Source of the DNA: UBA1206 sp050953105
GTDB taxonomy: Bacteria; Bacillota; Clostridia; Oscillospirales; CAG-382
Direction of reading: 5' to 3'
NCBI GenBank assembly: GCA_050953105.1
Contig: JBMNMA010000009.1
Span: 186,001-250,000, forward strand
Length of the DNA: 64,000 nucleotides
Shown here: positions 35,801-43,031 of the stretch, in pieces
Layout: every line of letters begins with the position of its first letter
Position numbering within the stretch: the stretch's first letter is position 1
Notes under the pieces: model-generated
Told to the model about the DNA's origin: nothing
Seen by the model: only the letters and a program-made list of their open reading frames with translations
Database searches by the model: none
Position numbers and translations under genes: made by a program

Positions 35801-36413
35801 TTTTTCCCATAACCTGTTTGAACAATTCGGTTATCCCGACTACGGATCCACCAGTGACATCCGCGGCCCGTGGCACGGAATTATCGACCTTTCCGGTTAT
35901 GTAAAAGATGGAGAAACGGTAACAAGCATATATCTTGTTAACGCCTCAAGAAATGAGGAGCTGACATTTGACTATCTTTTTGTGGGAAAACCCACCGGAG
36001 TGTATGTAGACTTTAAGGTGGATGACAGTACAATCAAACGTGTTTTCACCCAAACAGGCAATGAAATAACCCCGCCGCCATCCCCCTACATAAACGGATG
36101 GGTATTTGACGGCTGGTATTATGAAAACGGGGAAAAGGCGGTTTTCCCCCTTAAACCTACCGAAAACATAATCCTTGAAGCAGTGTTTACCCAACAGTCA
36201 CTTGAAGCAAACTGCGTCTATTACAACACCGAAGCCGATATTATTACCGACGGCAGAAATCCTGACGAAAGCAGCTTGGAAAGCGGTGATGTTATATCCG
36301 GCAACACATCCGGTAAAAAGGGAAGTCCCCTGCCCTATATAGCAGTGGGTACCGGCATAGTAATATTTATTGGAGTATTGCTGTTTGTCAGAAATAAGAA
36401 AAAGGAAAAATAA
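32874..36413 (+). CDS. Giant cell-surface calcineurin-like phosphoesterase
   Basis: 1179 residues. Sec signal peptide (about 1-32, ending near NVSSKEE). The region 33-480 contains beta-sandwich modules. The metallophosphoesterase domain (about 500-720) has FTDTQYYTR, AFTGDFIDQ, VLAGNHDVRH, IATHEY and ILCGHNEG, which supply the two-metal site. A C-terminal InlB B-like repeat (VFDGWYYENGEKAVFPL, about 1080-1120) follows, then one TM helix and a basic tail (LPYIAVGTGIVIFIGVLL... RNKKKEK). There is no LPxTG, so it is probably held by the TM helix rather than by sortase. Extracellular phosphate release or nucleotide/phosphodiester cleavage is inferred; the substrate is unknown. Confidence 0.85.
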   Translation: MGKTKIFLKKAIVFITVFSCVFSLLPINVSSKEETDYLRGTVNLIYDYPETTRLEVGSIKVMPFSKAQNLLNLVYSVSGIDTKGSRLFLNDTDIGELSAEGALQLTDDVLKEGQNELKIVLITNSGKLYNDSLVYGTYNLDDVKLNSLYLADVKGNTIPLTLVKYLPVTGSAGVNETTESYEKAVLDIGDGWNASTGLGGTTPNVPVMVGFRFNYKSEEVGGGMVYEVDTTLLPEGKNIVRFYDTENETYYNSEEFITVNNKAPEVEFYFANNEAIEVNDSRTVVVKDSISGVKSAVLYIDGIKKKEIKKAGEFAFSTYNLSLGRHTAMVITTDNAGNTGYFFGFFTVCQNKIEPIIIDNELNEFDGYTYYGVKVPKTINMYVNPMGDIENKNLRNSYEELVDITKLGKITTTAMGNTVPYQSFVVDVSAYSGTKAVISCSAVTGDYMPYIAAAWNYNNEKWEIIGRAQSGEKLSVEVNANSYTKDGKMRINIYPDISGNGSDTILWFTDTQYYTRYDDLNFLYQSIMEYAKSEYEKGNIAYVAFTGDFIDQMNTDAEADREYKVADRMQQILDSAGVPNGVLAGNHDVRHTQYDYTYYLKYFSKIRYEGKEWYGGTINNNINHYDLITVGGYDFLVLYLSYGSETDEQTVAWANAVLKAHSGYNAIIATHEYLLASGVWSSAKAKEIWEKIAVPNDNVKIILCGHNEGTSNRLRQVEGTDRTVLEILHDYQFAEINEGPKHIENGYPCDGEGFFRLIKFNNMGQLIMSTYSANYDLDNYFSPYEESFVYNLDLNRDNRSITTTFFAVGFDSEETKTMEGFDGVYVKDNKGNISSIVLAGRENYAYPYPVTGEKPQYITDTTVVESIWYSNISPTLFNTAAPFNPAGKTAEVISSLLPTKSESIRKTSGSVDYKAEVTEDGKVSLTFTGTDTTWISVTSPTERINLYENPYIFFSVSAISSVKWNISINTTQKSIYFSHNLFEQFGYPDYGSTSDIRGPWHGIIDLSGYVKDGETVTSIYLVNASRNEELTFDYLFVGKPTGVYVDFKVDDSTIKRVFTQTGNEITPPPSPYINGWVFDGWYYENGEKAVFPLKPTENIILEAVFTQQSLEANCVYYNTEADIITDGRNPDESSLESGDVISGNTSGKKGSPLPYIAVGTGIVIFIGVLLFVRNKKKEK

Positions 36414-36418
36414 AAATA

Positions 36419-36450
36419 AACCCTCCGGTTTCAGCCGGAGGGTTGTTTTT
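36419..36450 (+). terminator. Bidirectional terminator between convergent genes
   Basis: Stem AACCCTCCGG (36419-36428) / CCGGAGGGTT (36435-36444). TTTTT follows on the plus side and TTTATTTTTATTTTT on the minus side, so it serves both the phosphoesterase and the AI-2E family transporter. Confidence 0.88.
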
Positions 36451-36454
36451 ATGG

Positions 36455-37987
36455 TTATTCGTCTTTTTTGGTTTTCTTTTTACGCTTGCTTGTAATTTTA
36501 CCCCACATTTTAACCAGTCTTTCGTTTCTCGGCTTAACTTTATTGAGCCTCTCAGTCTCGAGATGGTCTTTATCAAACATTACAAAGTCGCCGTTTTCGG
36601 TGTTAAACCTGTCCACCTCAAAGTAAAAGTCAGCGTCGGGTGATAGGTTTTTTTTAGTCATGTGCTTGTCGGTAAGCCGGCTGAAAACATAGGATATTAC
36701 CGCAAGTATGGGAACACCCATAAACATTCCGAAAACTCCGAACATGGCGCCGAAGAAAAGCAGGGCAAAGGTAACCCAAAATTCCGAAATGCCGGTAATG
36801 TTCCCCAAAATACGGGGGGCAATGATGTTTCCTTCAATCTGGTTTAGAACCACTATAAACGCCACAAATATCAGTGCTTTTATAGGGTCAATAAGCAATA
36901 TGATAAATCCTGAGGGGACTGCGCCTATAAAAGGCCCGAAGAAGGGGATGACATTGGTAATACCAATCATTGTGGCAATAAGCAGGGGATAGGGAATACC
37001 TGCAATAAGGTTAAAAATGAAGCATATAACCCCTACAATAGCAGAATCCACAAGGGAGCCTACCAGATAGTCGCCGAAAATGCGGTTGCCGTGACGGGCG
37101 GTGTCTATAATTAAATTTGCGGTTTCGGGTTTAAAGAAGGCAAAGGACAGCTTTTTGCCCCAGGATACAAACCTCTTTTTTTCCTTTAAGGCATAAATAG
37201 CAATAATCATGCCTATAAGGAAATTGACAATGAACATAACCACCGACCAGGCCGCAGAGGTTATAACCGAAATAGCCAGCGAAGCCTTGGGGACAAGGGT
37301 GGTGGTTATCCAGACCTCAAGGGAATCAAGAGCGGCGTCGATATATTTCTGGAAAGAACCTGCCCAGGCTCTGTCTGCGTTCCATTCGTTAAGCTTTTCG
37401 GTTATCCGGGTGATTAACGACGGCGCCTCTTTACCGAGGGCAATAACCGACTTTAACACTTGAGGGATAATGAGCATCATAAGAATGGCAATTATAAGAA
37501 TACCTATAATCGCCGATATGGCAAGTGCCCACCTTCTTGCCTTTATATGGGCTCTTTTACGCACCTTCTCCTTTTTGGAAACGCTAAAGCGTTTTTCAAG
37601 CTTTAGCTGGAAAAATCTCATTATAGGATTGAGAAGGTATGCGATAAACAGACCGTAAATAATTGCCGAAAGCTTACCGATATAGTAGTTTATTACGTCA
37701 AGAATGTTCCGGTAATACAGTATTACGGCCATTACCAGAAGGCAGGCTACTATAAGCAGGAATATAGCCTTATAATCCCTAAAGGTTTTCCGGCTGCCGG
37801 CCGGGGGAGTATCCTGTGAAACGGCGTTTGCAGCTGCGTCCGGACCGGTATCGATATAGCTTTGGCCGGAAATAGAGAAGTCGGCGGTGTTTTTTTCGTC
37901 GGTTGTTTTCCTCTGTTTATTTGCCATTTGAAGAAATATTCGCCTTTTGTTCCGGCGTTTTCTCCTTTCGGGATAATTTAACATCAT
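36455..37987 (-). CDS. AI-2E family (PerM/YtvI-like) membrane transporter
   Basis: Up to 510 residues. A polar N-terminus, then about eight TM segments with the family pattern: an FLIGMIIAIYALKEK segment, a central DYLVGSLVDSAIVG region, GIPYPLLIATMIGITNVIPFFGPFIG and IEGNIIAPRILG. Members export small molecules or Na+; the substrate is unclear. The start is uncertain: ATG 37987 has no SD and overlaps a promoter-like TTGTAA-N17-TAAAAT, while ATG 37927 (MANKQRK) lacks an SD but fits the family better. An internal AAAGGAG near 37970 has no start codon at proper spacing. Confidence 0.85.
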   Translation of the reverse strand: MMLNYPERRKRRNKRRIFLQMANKQRKTTDEKNTADFSISGQSYIDTGPDAAANAVSQDTPPAGSRKTFRDYKAIFLLIVACLLVMAVILYYRNILDVINYYIGKLSAIIYGLFIAYLLNPIMRFFQLKLEKRFSVSKKEKVRKRAHIKARRWALAISAIIGILIIAILMMLIIPQVLKSVIALGKEAPSLITRITEKLNEWNADRAWAGSFQKYIDAALDSLEVWITTTLVPKASLAISVITSAAWSVVMFIVNFLIGMIIAIYALKEKKRFVSWGKKLSFAFFKPETANLIIDTARHGNRIFGDYLVGSLVDSAIVGVICFIFNLIAGIPYPLLIATMIGITNVIPFFGPFIGAVPSGFIILLIDPIKALIFVAFIVVLNQIEGNIIAPRILGNITGISEFWVTFALLFFGAMFGVFGMFMGVPILAVISYVFSRLTDKHMTKKNLSPDADFYFEVDRFNTENGDFVMFDKDHLETERLNKVKPRNERLVKMWGKITSKRKKKTKKDE

Positions 37988-38035
37988 TTTATATTAAACG
38001 TTTCAAAATTACAAGAGTTTTTTTTAATTTGGTTT

Positions 38036-38449
38036 TTAGCCGAAACTTTTTCGTCTCTTTATTGCACGCTTGACCTGTTTGGAGGTTGACTTTTTGGATT
38101 TTGACAGGGCAATAAAGGGCAACACCCCTCCGGCAATGCAAGCAAGGGGAACGGCAAAGGGTATGGAATACTGGCTGCCGGAAGTTCCAAGACCGATTAA
38201 AGCTAGGACAGCAAGGAAAATTCCACCGGAAATTAGGCAGGAATAGGGATTGTTGGTGGTTCTCCCAGAATAGATGCTCCCTGCAAGGGATGCGACAAAG
38301 GCCGAAATGGCTGCTGCAAATCCCACAAGTTCATTACCCATTCCGCTTTTTAAAAGAATAAAAGCCAGCACAACTGCGGAAATGAGCATAATACCTGCCG
38401 ACAGGAGAAAGGCATAGATGAAATTCAAGGCATTTGATGATTTTTTCAT
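38036..38449 (-). CDS. Small four-TM membrane protein, TIGR04086/YrzE-like
   Basis: 137 residues with four hydrophobic segments (about 10-33, 40-60, 70-90, 95-115) and a basic C-terminal tail (KSKKSTSKQVKRAIKRRKSFG). The arrangement and the GFAAAISAFVASLAGSIYSGR stretch resemble the uncharacterised TIGR04086 family of Firmicutes. No function known. SD AGGAG upstream. Confidence 0.7.
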   Translation of the reverse strand: MKKSSNALNFIYAFLLSAGIMLISAVVLAFILLKSGMGNELVGFAAAISAFVASLAGSIYSGRTTNNPYSCLISGGIFLAVLALIGLGTSGSQYSIPFAVPLACIAGGVLPFIALSKSKKSTSKQVKRAIKRRKSFG

Positions 38450-38503
38450 GTAAATTCTCCTTTATTTTTTTATTCATTAATTTATATTAGGCTGTCCGCA
38501 ATG

Positions 38504-39553
38504 TTATTCGCCGAAAATTATCCCCCTTAACATATCTGCCGTGTCGTCTGCCTTGGCAAAGTCGTTGGCAAAGGTGTATATACGTTCTATTTCGCCGTGA
38601 ACCTCTCTGGCCTCGATCATAATTGATTGAATCTGTCCTATAAGCTCTGTGCGGATTTTGTTTAAAAACTTTAATTTTCCCCTGTTGTCTTTAAGGTAGG
38701 CGTTGTCGATAAAGCGGAAGGGGTTTATATGCTTTTCGCCCTCCGGAGTGGAGTATCTTTCTGACATAACAAGTATGTTTTCGTCGGGGAAAAACAATGC
38801 GGTGGGTTTCCTGGCATCCACAGGGGAGGGAACAACCAACACCCTTACACCCGATGACAGGGCAGCATAGCAGAGATGGGTGAGGATTTTTTCTGAACAG
38901 CCGCAGAAATCTCCGACAGAATATGTAATAGGCTTGGTGTTTATGGGCAGCCAGACAAAGCCGTCGGCGCAAAAGCACACCACCGGAAAAAGGGAGGGAG
39001 CCGAATGGATAGAGGGCTTAAGGTGCTTTTTTACAAATCTTGCGGAAAAAGCAGCAATCTTTTCATCGTTCATCCCTTTAGATAGTATCTGCTCCTGGGA
39101 GTCGGATATTCTGCCTACGGCGGAAAGGAGGGAATAGACCGCCTTGTATAAACGTTTTTTGTTGGCGTTCAGCCGCTCAAGAAGGTTTTTGTTGATTGTT
39201 AGAATATCGGTATCAATGTTTTCCGAAAGGTTTATTATTGTTTCCCGCACACCGGGGAGTGTCGGCTCAAGGACATGGGGGGGAGTGCCGTCGGCAACAG
39301 CTATGGATTTTTCGGGGAATATGACGGCATCGAGGGAGTTTGGATCGGCAGAGCATTTAACTGCGGTAATCCTCTCACCCCGGACAATGGCATTTGCCAG
39401 CAGACGTTTTAATAAAGTAGATTTGCCACACCCCGGGGAGCCTTTAAGGATAAACACCTTTTCGCAGGTAGAAATTTCCCCTTCAAGCAGGGATTCGTAG
39501 CCGTCGGATGAATTTATACCGGCAAAAATCTCGGTAACCAGTTTATTTTGCAT
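38504..39553 (-). CDS. P-loop ATPase of unknown role (PRK06851-like)
   Basis: 349 residues. ILKGSPGCGKSTLLKRLL near residue 35 is a clear Walker A. The protein appears to be a tandem nucleotide-binding architecture; the second half has no intact P-loop. Similar proteins occur widely in Firmicutes without assigned function. It precedes tRNA-Ala on the opposite strand. Confidence 0.65.
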   Translation of the reverse strand: MQNKLVTEIFAGINSSDGYESLLEGEISTCEKVFILKGSPGCGKSTLLKRLLANAIVRGERITAVKCSADPNSLDAVIFPEKSIAVADGTPPHVLEPTLPGVRETIINLSENIDTDILTINKNLLERLNANKKRLYKAVYSLLSAVGRISDSQEQILSKGMNDEKIAAFSARFVKKHLKPSIHSAPSLFPVVCFCADGFVWLPINTKPITYSVGDFCGCSEKILTHLCYAALSSGVRVLVVPSPVDARKPTALFFPDENILVMSERYSTPEGEKHINPFRFIDNAYLKDNRGKLKFLNKIRTELIGQIQSIMIEAREVHGEIERIYTFANDFAKADDTADMLRGIIFGE

Positions 39554-39706
39554 AATTTCCCTCCATCTGTTTATTCATTTTCATTTTATGCCGATATTGA
39601 TTTTTTGCCCCCGAAAAGGTGAAAAGTGTAAAATAACAATGAAAAAAATGGCTTTAATTAACTTAATTTTGAACTAAAATAACTTGATATAAATTTAAAA
39701 ATTTTG

Positions 39707-39735
39707 TTGACAGGTTTAATATGTTGTGCTATAAT
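39707..39735 (+). promoter_or_regulatory. Promoter for tRNA-Ala
   Basis: TTGACA (39707-39712), 17 nt, TATAAT (39730-39735), both consensus. It ends 9 nt before the mature tRNA. Confidence 0.85.
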
Positions 39736-39744
39736 ATGCGCCAC

Positions 39745-39820
39745 GGGGCATTAGCGCAGCTGGGAGCGCACAACACTGGCAGTGTTGGGGTCACGGGTTC
39801 GAGTCCCGTATGCTCCACCA
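39745..39820 (+). tRNA. tRNA-Ala (anticodon GGC), CCA encoded
   Basis: 76 nt. Acceptor GGGGCAT/ATGCTCC includes the G3-U70 identity pair of alanine tRNAs. D-stem GCGC/GCGC, anticodon stem CAACA/TGTTG with loop CTGGCAG (anticodon GGC), T-stem ACGGG/CCCGT, loop TTCGAGT, then ACCA. Confidence 0.96.
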
Positions 39821-39825
39821 GGAAG

Positions 39826-39854
39826 AAAAGCACTTGCGTATGCAAGTGCTTTTT
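39826..39854 (+). terminator. Terminator of the tRNA-Ala transcript
   Basis: Stem AAAAGCACTTGC (39826-39837) / GCAAGTGCTTTT (39842-39853) with a T5 tract. Confidence 0.88.
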
Positions 39855-39859
39855 CAATT

Positions 39860-39970
39860 ATATTTGCCTTAGTTGGAAGGCAAATATAATATAACTGCCG
39901 ACAAAGACAGCAATTTAAATTTGAGTAAAGCGAACAATATAACTTGGAACATAGTGAGCAATATAATTAA
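39860..39970. repeat. Palindrome plus imperfect tandem repeat in intergenic spacer
   Basis: An 11-bp perfect palindrome ATATTTGCCTT (39860-39870) / AAGGCAAATAT (39877-39887), loop AGTTGG, has no T tract. Two diverged ~20-nt units centred on GCGAACAATATAA and GTGAGCAATATAA follow (about 39928-39966). It does not look coding and resembles dispersed intergenic repeat units of gut clostridia; whether it is repeated elsewhere cannot be seen here. Confidence 0.45.
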
Positions 39971-40004
39971 AACAAAAAGCAGCTTGCGTCATGCAAGCTG
40001 CTTT
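39971..40004 (-). terminator. Terminator for the minus-strand sugar isomerase gene
   Basis: A 12-bp stem AAAGCAGCTTGC (39976-39987) / GCAAGCTGCTTT (39993-40004). On the minus strand it is followed by TTTTTGTTTT. It starts 15 nt after the stop at 40019. Confidence 0.82.
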
Positions 40005-40018
40005 CTAATATCACAATA

Positions 40019-40987
40019 TTATGCCCAGAACATGCCGGTGGGCTTGGGTTCTTCTATGCGGACATCTTTAAGAAACGCTATTGCTTTCTTAAGGCCCTCG
40101 AAGGTTGTCATAACCGAGTCCTCGTGTTCAATTGACAGCACGTCGTCATATCCCACAAGGCGGAGGTTGGACACAAAATCCTTCCAATACTGATAATCGT
40201 TGCCGTAGCCTACGGTGCGGAATATCCAGGAACGGCGAAGCTCGTCGCCGTAATGTTTGGTGTCGAGAACGCCGTTAATTGCGGTGTTGTAGGGATCAAC
40301 CTTGGTGTCTTTTGCATGGACATGATATATGGCCTTGCCTAAATAGCGTATAGCCGCTATCGGGTCAACCTGCTGCCAGATAAGGTGGGAGGGGTCGAAG
40401 TTGGCGCCTACTATCTCGCCCACGGCGTTCCTTAACTTCATTAAGGTTTCGGGGTTGTAGACGCAAAAGCCGGGGTGCATTTCAAAGGCAATCTTCTCAA
40501 TGCCGTGCTTTGCGGCAAATTCGGCTTCCTTCTTCCAGTAGGGAATAAGCACCTCTTTCCACTGCCAGTCAAGGATATAGTAGTAATCCTCCGGCCAGGG
40601 GCAGGTAACCCAGTTGGGGTATTTTGCGTTTTCATGGTCGCCCGGGCAGCCGGAAAAGCCTATAATTTTTTTAATTCCCAGCTTTTCGGCAAGGAGGACG
40701 GCATTCTCAAAGTCGTCGTGGAACTTCTTTGCGATCTCCTTATTGGGGTGGACGGGGTTGCCGTGGCAGGATAGGGCATTAAGCTCCATGCCGTATTTGT
40801 CAACGGTTTTTCTGAATTCATCAAGAGCCTTGTCGTCGGCAAGAAGCTTTGCGGGATCGCAATGGGCCTTGCCGGGATAACCGCCGGCTCCTATTTCAAG
40901 GGCCTCAATGCCGGCATCCTTTAAATATTCAAGAGCTTTGTCAAGAGGCCTGTCACCGAGTAAAACTGCGCAAACGCCTATTTTCAT
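40019..40987 (-). CDS. Sugar phosphate isomerase/epimerase (xylose isomerase-like TIM barrel)
   Basis: 322 residues, AP-endonuclease-2 fold. EIGAGGYPGKAHC, LSCHGNPVHPN, AFEMHPGF, NFDPSHLIWQQ and YHVHAKDTKV place the metal-binding Glu, Asp and His residues. Members isomerise or epimerise keto-sugars, often in inositol or rare-sugar pathways. The substrate is not decidable. It is downstream of, and co-oriented with (19-nt gap), an oxidoreductase of the type usually paired with it. Confidence 0.9.
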   Translation of the reverse strand: MKIGVCAVLLGDRPLDKALEYLKDAGIEALEIGAGGYPGKAHCDPAKLLADDKALDEFRKTVDKYGMELNALSCHGNPVHPNKEIAKKFHDDFENAVLLAEKLGIKKIIGFSGCPGDHENAKYPNWVTCPWPEDYYYILDWQWKEVLIPYWKKEAEFAAKHGIEKIAFEMHPGFCVYNPETLMKLRNAVGEIVGANFDPSHLIWQQVDPIAAIRYLGKAIYHVHAKDTKVDPYNTAINGVLDTKHYGDELRRSWIFRTVGYGNDYQYWKDFVSNLRLVGYDDVLSIEHEDSVMTTFEGLKKAIAFLKDVRIEEPKPTGMFWA

Positions 40988-41006
40988 TTGGTTTCACTCC
41001 CTGTCT

Positions 41007-42095
41007 TTATTCAAAATAGAAGGGTTTACCCGTCTTAGCGGACTGATAAATGCCGTCAAGGATACGGGATACGCAGTAGGCCTGTTCGGCGGTTACAAAG
41101 GGTGTCTTGTCGTTAACCACAGCGTCAAGCCACAGCCTTGCTTCACGGTCTTCGGGAAGCTCGTTGCCTCTGCCCTCATAGAAAGCAGCGCCGCCGGAGT
41201 TGAGGTTGGGTTTAAGCACATACTGTCTGCCGCCGCGGATACCGTTTATACGGAGTCCGTCGTTCATGTCAATGCCGCCGTCGGTGCCGCAAAGGGTGGT
41301 AACAGCTTCACGGGGATCAAGTATATTAAGAGCCCAGGAGGATTCAAGAATAACGGTTGCGCCGTTTTCCATGACTATAAAGCCGAAGGCGGAATCCTCA
41401 ACTGTGAAGTCGCCGGGTTTCCAGTCGCCCCAGTCGTTGCCGGTGGGGAACTTGCTGCCGAGCTTTTTATATGTGGTGCCCACGCAGTATTTTGGTATAA
41501 AGTTGTCCATGCACCAAAGGGTAAGGTCAAGGGCATGGGTGCCTATATCGATAAGGGGGCCGCCGCCCTGTTCGTATTCGTTAAGGAAAACGCCCCAGGT
41601 GGGAACGGCTCTCCGCCTGAGTGCGGTAGCTTTTGCAAAATAAATTTCGCCTAATGTGCCGTTTTCAACCTCATACTTTGCGTGGAGGGAGTCGGGACGG
41701 TGGCGGTTCTGATAGCCTATTGTAAGCTTTTTGCCGGTGCGGACAGATGCATCAAGCATCTTTTTAGCTTCTTCGGTGTTAATGGCCATGGGCTTTTCGC
41801 ACATAACGTGCTTTCCGGCCTCAAGAGCGTCAACTGCTATAAAGGAATGGGAGCGGTTGGGGGTGAGAACGTGAACCACGTCGATGGTTTTGTCTTCAAG
41901 GAGCTTGCGATAGTCGGTATACACCTTGGCATCGGGGGTGCCGTATTGCTTTGCGGCTTTTTCGGCCCTTTCGGGGATAATGTCGCAAAAGGCCACCATT
42001 GATGCGATTTTTTGTCTGCTTAAAGCAGGAAGGTGCTTGGCCATGGCAATACCGCCACAGCCGATAATGCCGATTCTTAAAGAAGTGTCTGCCAT
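41007..42095 (-). CDS. Gfo/Idh/MocA family NAD(P)-dependent oxidoreductase
   Basis: 362 residues from ATG 42095, which has SD AAAGGAAA; longer upstream frames lack family similarity. Rossmann motif IGIIGCGGIAMAKHLPAL, then HVLTPNRSHSF, the catalytic CEKPMAIN (Lys) and GGGPLIDIGTHALD. Such enzymes oxidise sugar hydroxyls; with the isomerase behind it, it probably forms a two-step sugar or inositol-type catabolic module (inference). Confidence 0.92.
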   Translation of the reverse strand: MADTSLRIGIIGCGGIAMAKHLPALSRQKIASMVAFCDIIPERAEKAAKQYGTPDAKVYTDYRKLLEDKTIDVVHVLTPNRSHSFIAVDALEAGKHVMCEKPMAINTEEAKKMLDASVRTGKKLTIGYQNRHRPDSLHAKYEVENGTLGEIYFAKATALRRRAVPTWGVFLNEYEQGGGPLIDIGTHALDLTLWCMDNFIPKYCVGTTYKKLGSKFPTGNDWGDWKPGDFTVEDSAFGFIVMENGATVILESSWALNILDPREAVTTLCGTDGGIDMNDGLRINGIRGGRQYVLKPNLNSGGAAFYEGRGNELPEDREARLWLDAVVNDKTPFVTAEQAYCVSRILDGIYQSAKTGKPFYFE

Positions 42096-42421
42096 AATTA
42101 TTTCCTTTCCTTTTATGTTATATATTATAGCTTGAATTAAACTCAATTTAAATATTTTACTTATAAGGTTATAACTTATGTCTTTATTGTCAATTATATC
42201 ATTGTGAAATAAAGTTTTCAAGCAAAATAATAAATGTTTTCGCCCTAAACGTTCATTTTTTTGAAAAATCCTCATGAAATTGCTTTTATTACTTAATATA
42301 ATATTTAATGTGAAATTATTTACAATTATTTAACAAAATTAACGAAACTTTTTTGGCTTAAAATCAGTTTATATATGTGAGGGCATTGAGGGAAAAAAGT
42401 TTATAAGAAAGGAAAAAAATT

Positions 42422-42529
42422 ATGAAAAGAGCATTTTGGCTGATTACGCTTATTTCCCTTGGTTTTTCTATGCTTATGCTGATTGTGAAAAAAATCAGAA
42501 AGCGTAAAGAAGCAAAGACCACGGTTTAA
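42422..42529 (+). CDS. Small single-pass membrane peptide, 35 aa
   Basis: ATG 42422 has a good SD (AAAGGA, 42409-42414). The peptide has a hydrophobic stretch (residues 4-22, FWLITLISLGFSMLMLIV) and a strongly basic C-terminus (KKIRKRKEAKTTV). No family recognised. Size and charge pattern resemble small regulatory membrane proteins or type I toxins; with no visible antisense RNA this is speculative. It opens the otherwise gene-free interval 42096-43031. Confidence 0.5.
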   Translation: MKRAFWLITLISLGFSMLMLIVKKIRKRKEAKTTV

Positions 42530-42546
42530 AAGCAGTATCTTGCCCT

Positions 42547-42637
42547 GCCCGCTTAAACGGCGGGCCGTTTCCCCTGCGATAAAATCGAAAAGACTAACAC
42601 AGTCTTTTTCCTGGCTTTTGCCGTAGTTTTTACGGCA
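42547..42637 (+). ncRNA. Candidate structured RNA: cluster of hairpins downstream of the small peptide gene
   Basis: Four short hairpins in about 90 nt. GCCCGC (42547-42552)/GCGGGC (42560-42565) competes with AAACGG (42555-42560)/CCGTTT (42565-42570). Next come AAAAGACT (42588-42595)/AGTCTTTT (42601-42608) and TGCCGTA (42619-42625)/TACGGCA (42631-42637). The mutually exclusive first pair is switch-like. It does not match a class I can name. A true terminator lies 95 nt further on. Confidence 0.3.
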
Positions 42638-42731
42638 TTATCCCTTTACACGCTTTTTACCTGATACACCGCAATACAAGTAAATAATTGTAGTAAATTT
42701 TTATCTGATTAAAGCGTTAAACCGATACAAT

Positions 42732-42762
42732 TAATCCGCCGGTTTCGGCGGATTATTTTTTT
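42732..42762 (+). terminator. Terminator closing the small peptide/structured RNA transcript
   Basis: Stem TAATCCGCC (42732-42740) / GGCGGATTA (42747-42755) followed by TTTTTTT. It is far from any annotated upstream large gene, so it implies a transcript in 42.4-42.76 kb. Confidence 0.85.
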
Positions 42763-42786
42763 GCCAAAATAATGTAAAAATTCATA

Positions 42787-42815
42787 TTGCAAAATGATAA
42801 CAATTAGTGTATAAT
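42787..42815 (+). promoter_or_regulatory. Promoter of the ABC transporter operon
   Basis: TTGCAA (42787-42792), 17 nt, TATAAT (42810-42815). The predicted start near 42822 gives a leader of about 210 nt. Confidence 0.7.
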
Positions 42816-42821
42816 GTTCGA

Positions 42822-43031
42822 ACGGATATTCTGTTAAAAAACACATATAAGCGACAGGTGTGTCGGTTATTTTTAGCCGGCATATAATTTGCTTTGTAAA
42901 TATTTTTACCTAAAAATCATATGTAAACCGAAACGCAACCGAAAGTTGCGTCTTTTGGTGTAATTTGAAAACCAAAATGTATTGAGGCAACCGGGAACCA
43001 TAATTAAAATTAAACCGGTACGGAGAAAATT
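42822..43031 (+). promoter_or_regulatory. Long structured 5' leader of the ABC transporter operon
   Basis: The leader holds a CGACA/TGTCG hairpin (42852-42865), the stem ACGCAAC/GTTGCGT (42933-42950) followed by CTTTTGG (a weak terminator or attenuator), and minimal ORFs ATG-TAA and ATG-TAT-TGA. This leader length before a drug-exporter-like operon suggests attenuation or another cis-regulation. I cannot assign a known riboswitch class. Confidence 0.35.

Noticed and set aside
36240..36413. Sortase anchor in the giant phosphoesterase
   Set aside because: The pre-TM sequence is SPLPYIAVGT; no LPxTG or close variant is present.
39873..40193. A 106-codon plus-strand frame over the repeat region
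   Set aside because: It runs antisense through the 3' end of the sugar isomerase and through two hairpins; the composition is repeat-derived and there is no SD.
42588..42608. AAAAGACT/AGTCTTTT hairpin as the main terminator of the small peptide transcript
   Set aside because: The T run is within the stem and is followed by CCTGGC; the hairpin at 42732-42762 is a far better terminator.
42577..42657. A hydrophobic reading (IEKTNTVFFLAFAVVFT...) downstream of the 35-residue peptide
   Set aside because: There is no start codon between the preceding in-frame stop and the hydrophobic stretch, and the region is dominated by hairpins, so I treat it as RNA structure or chance.
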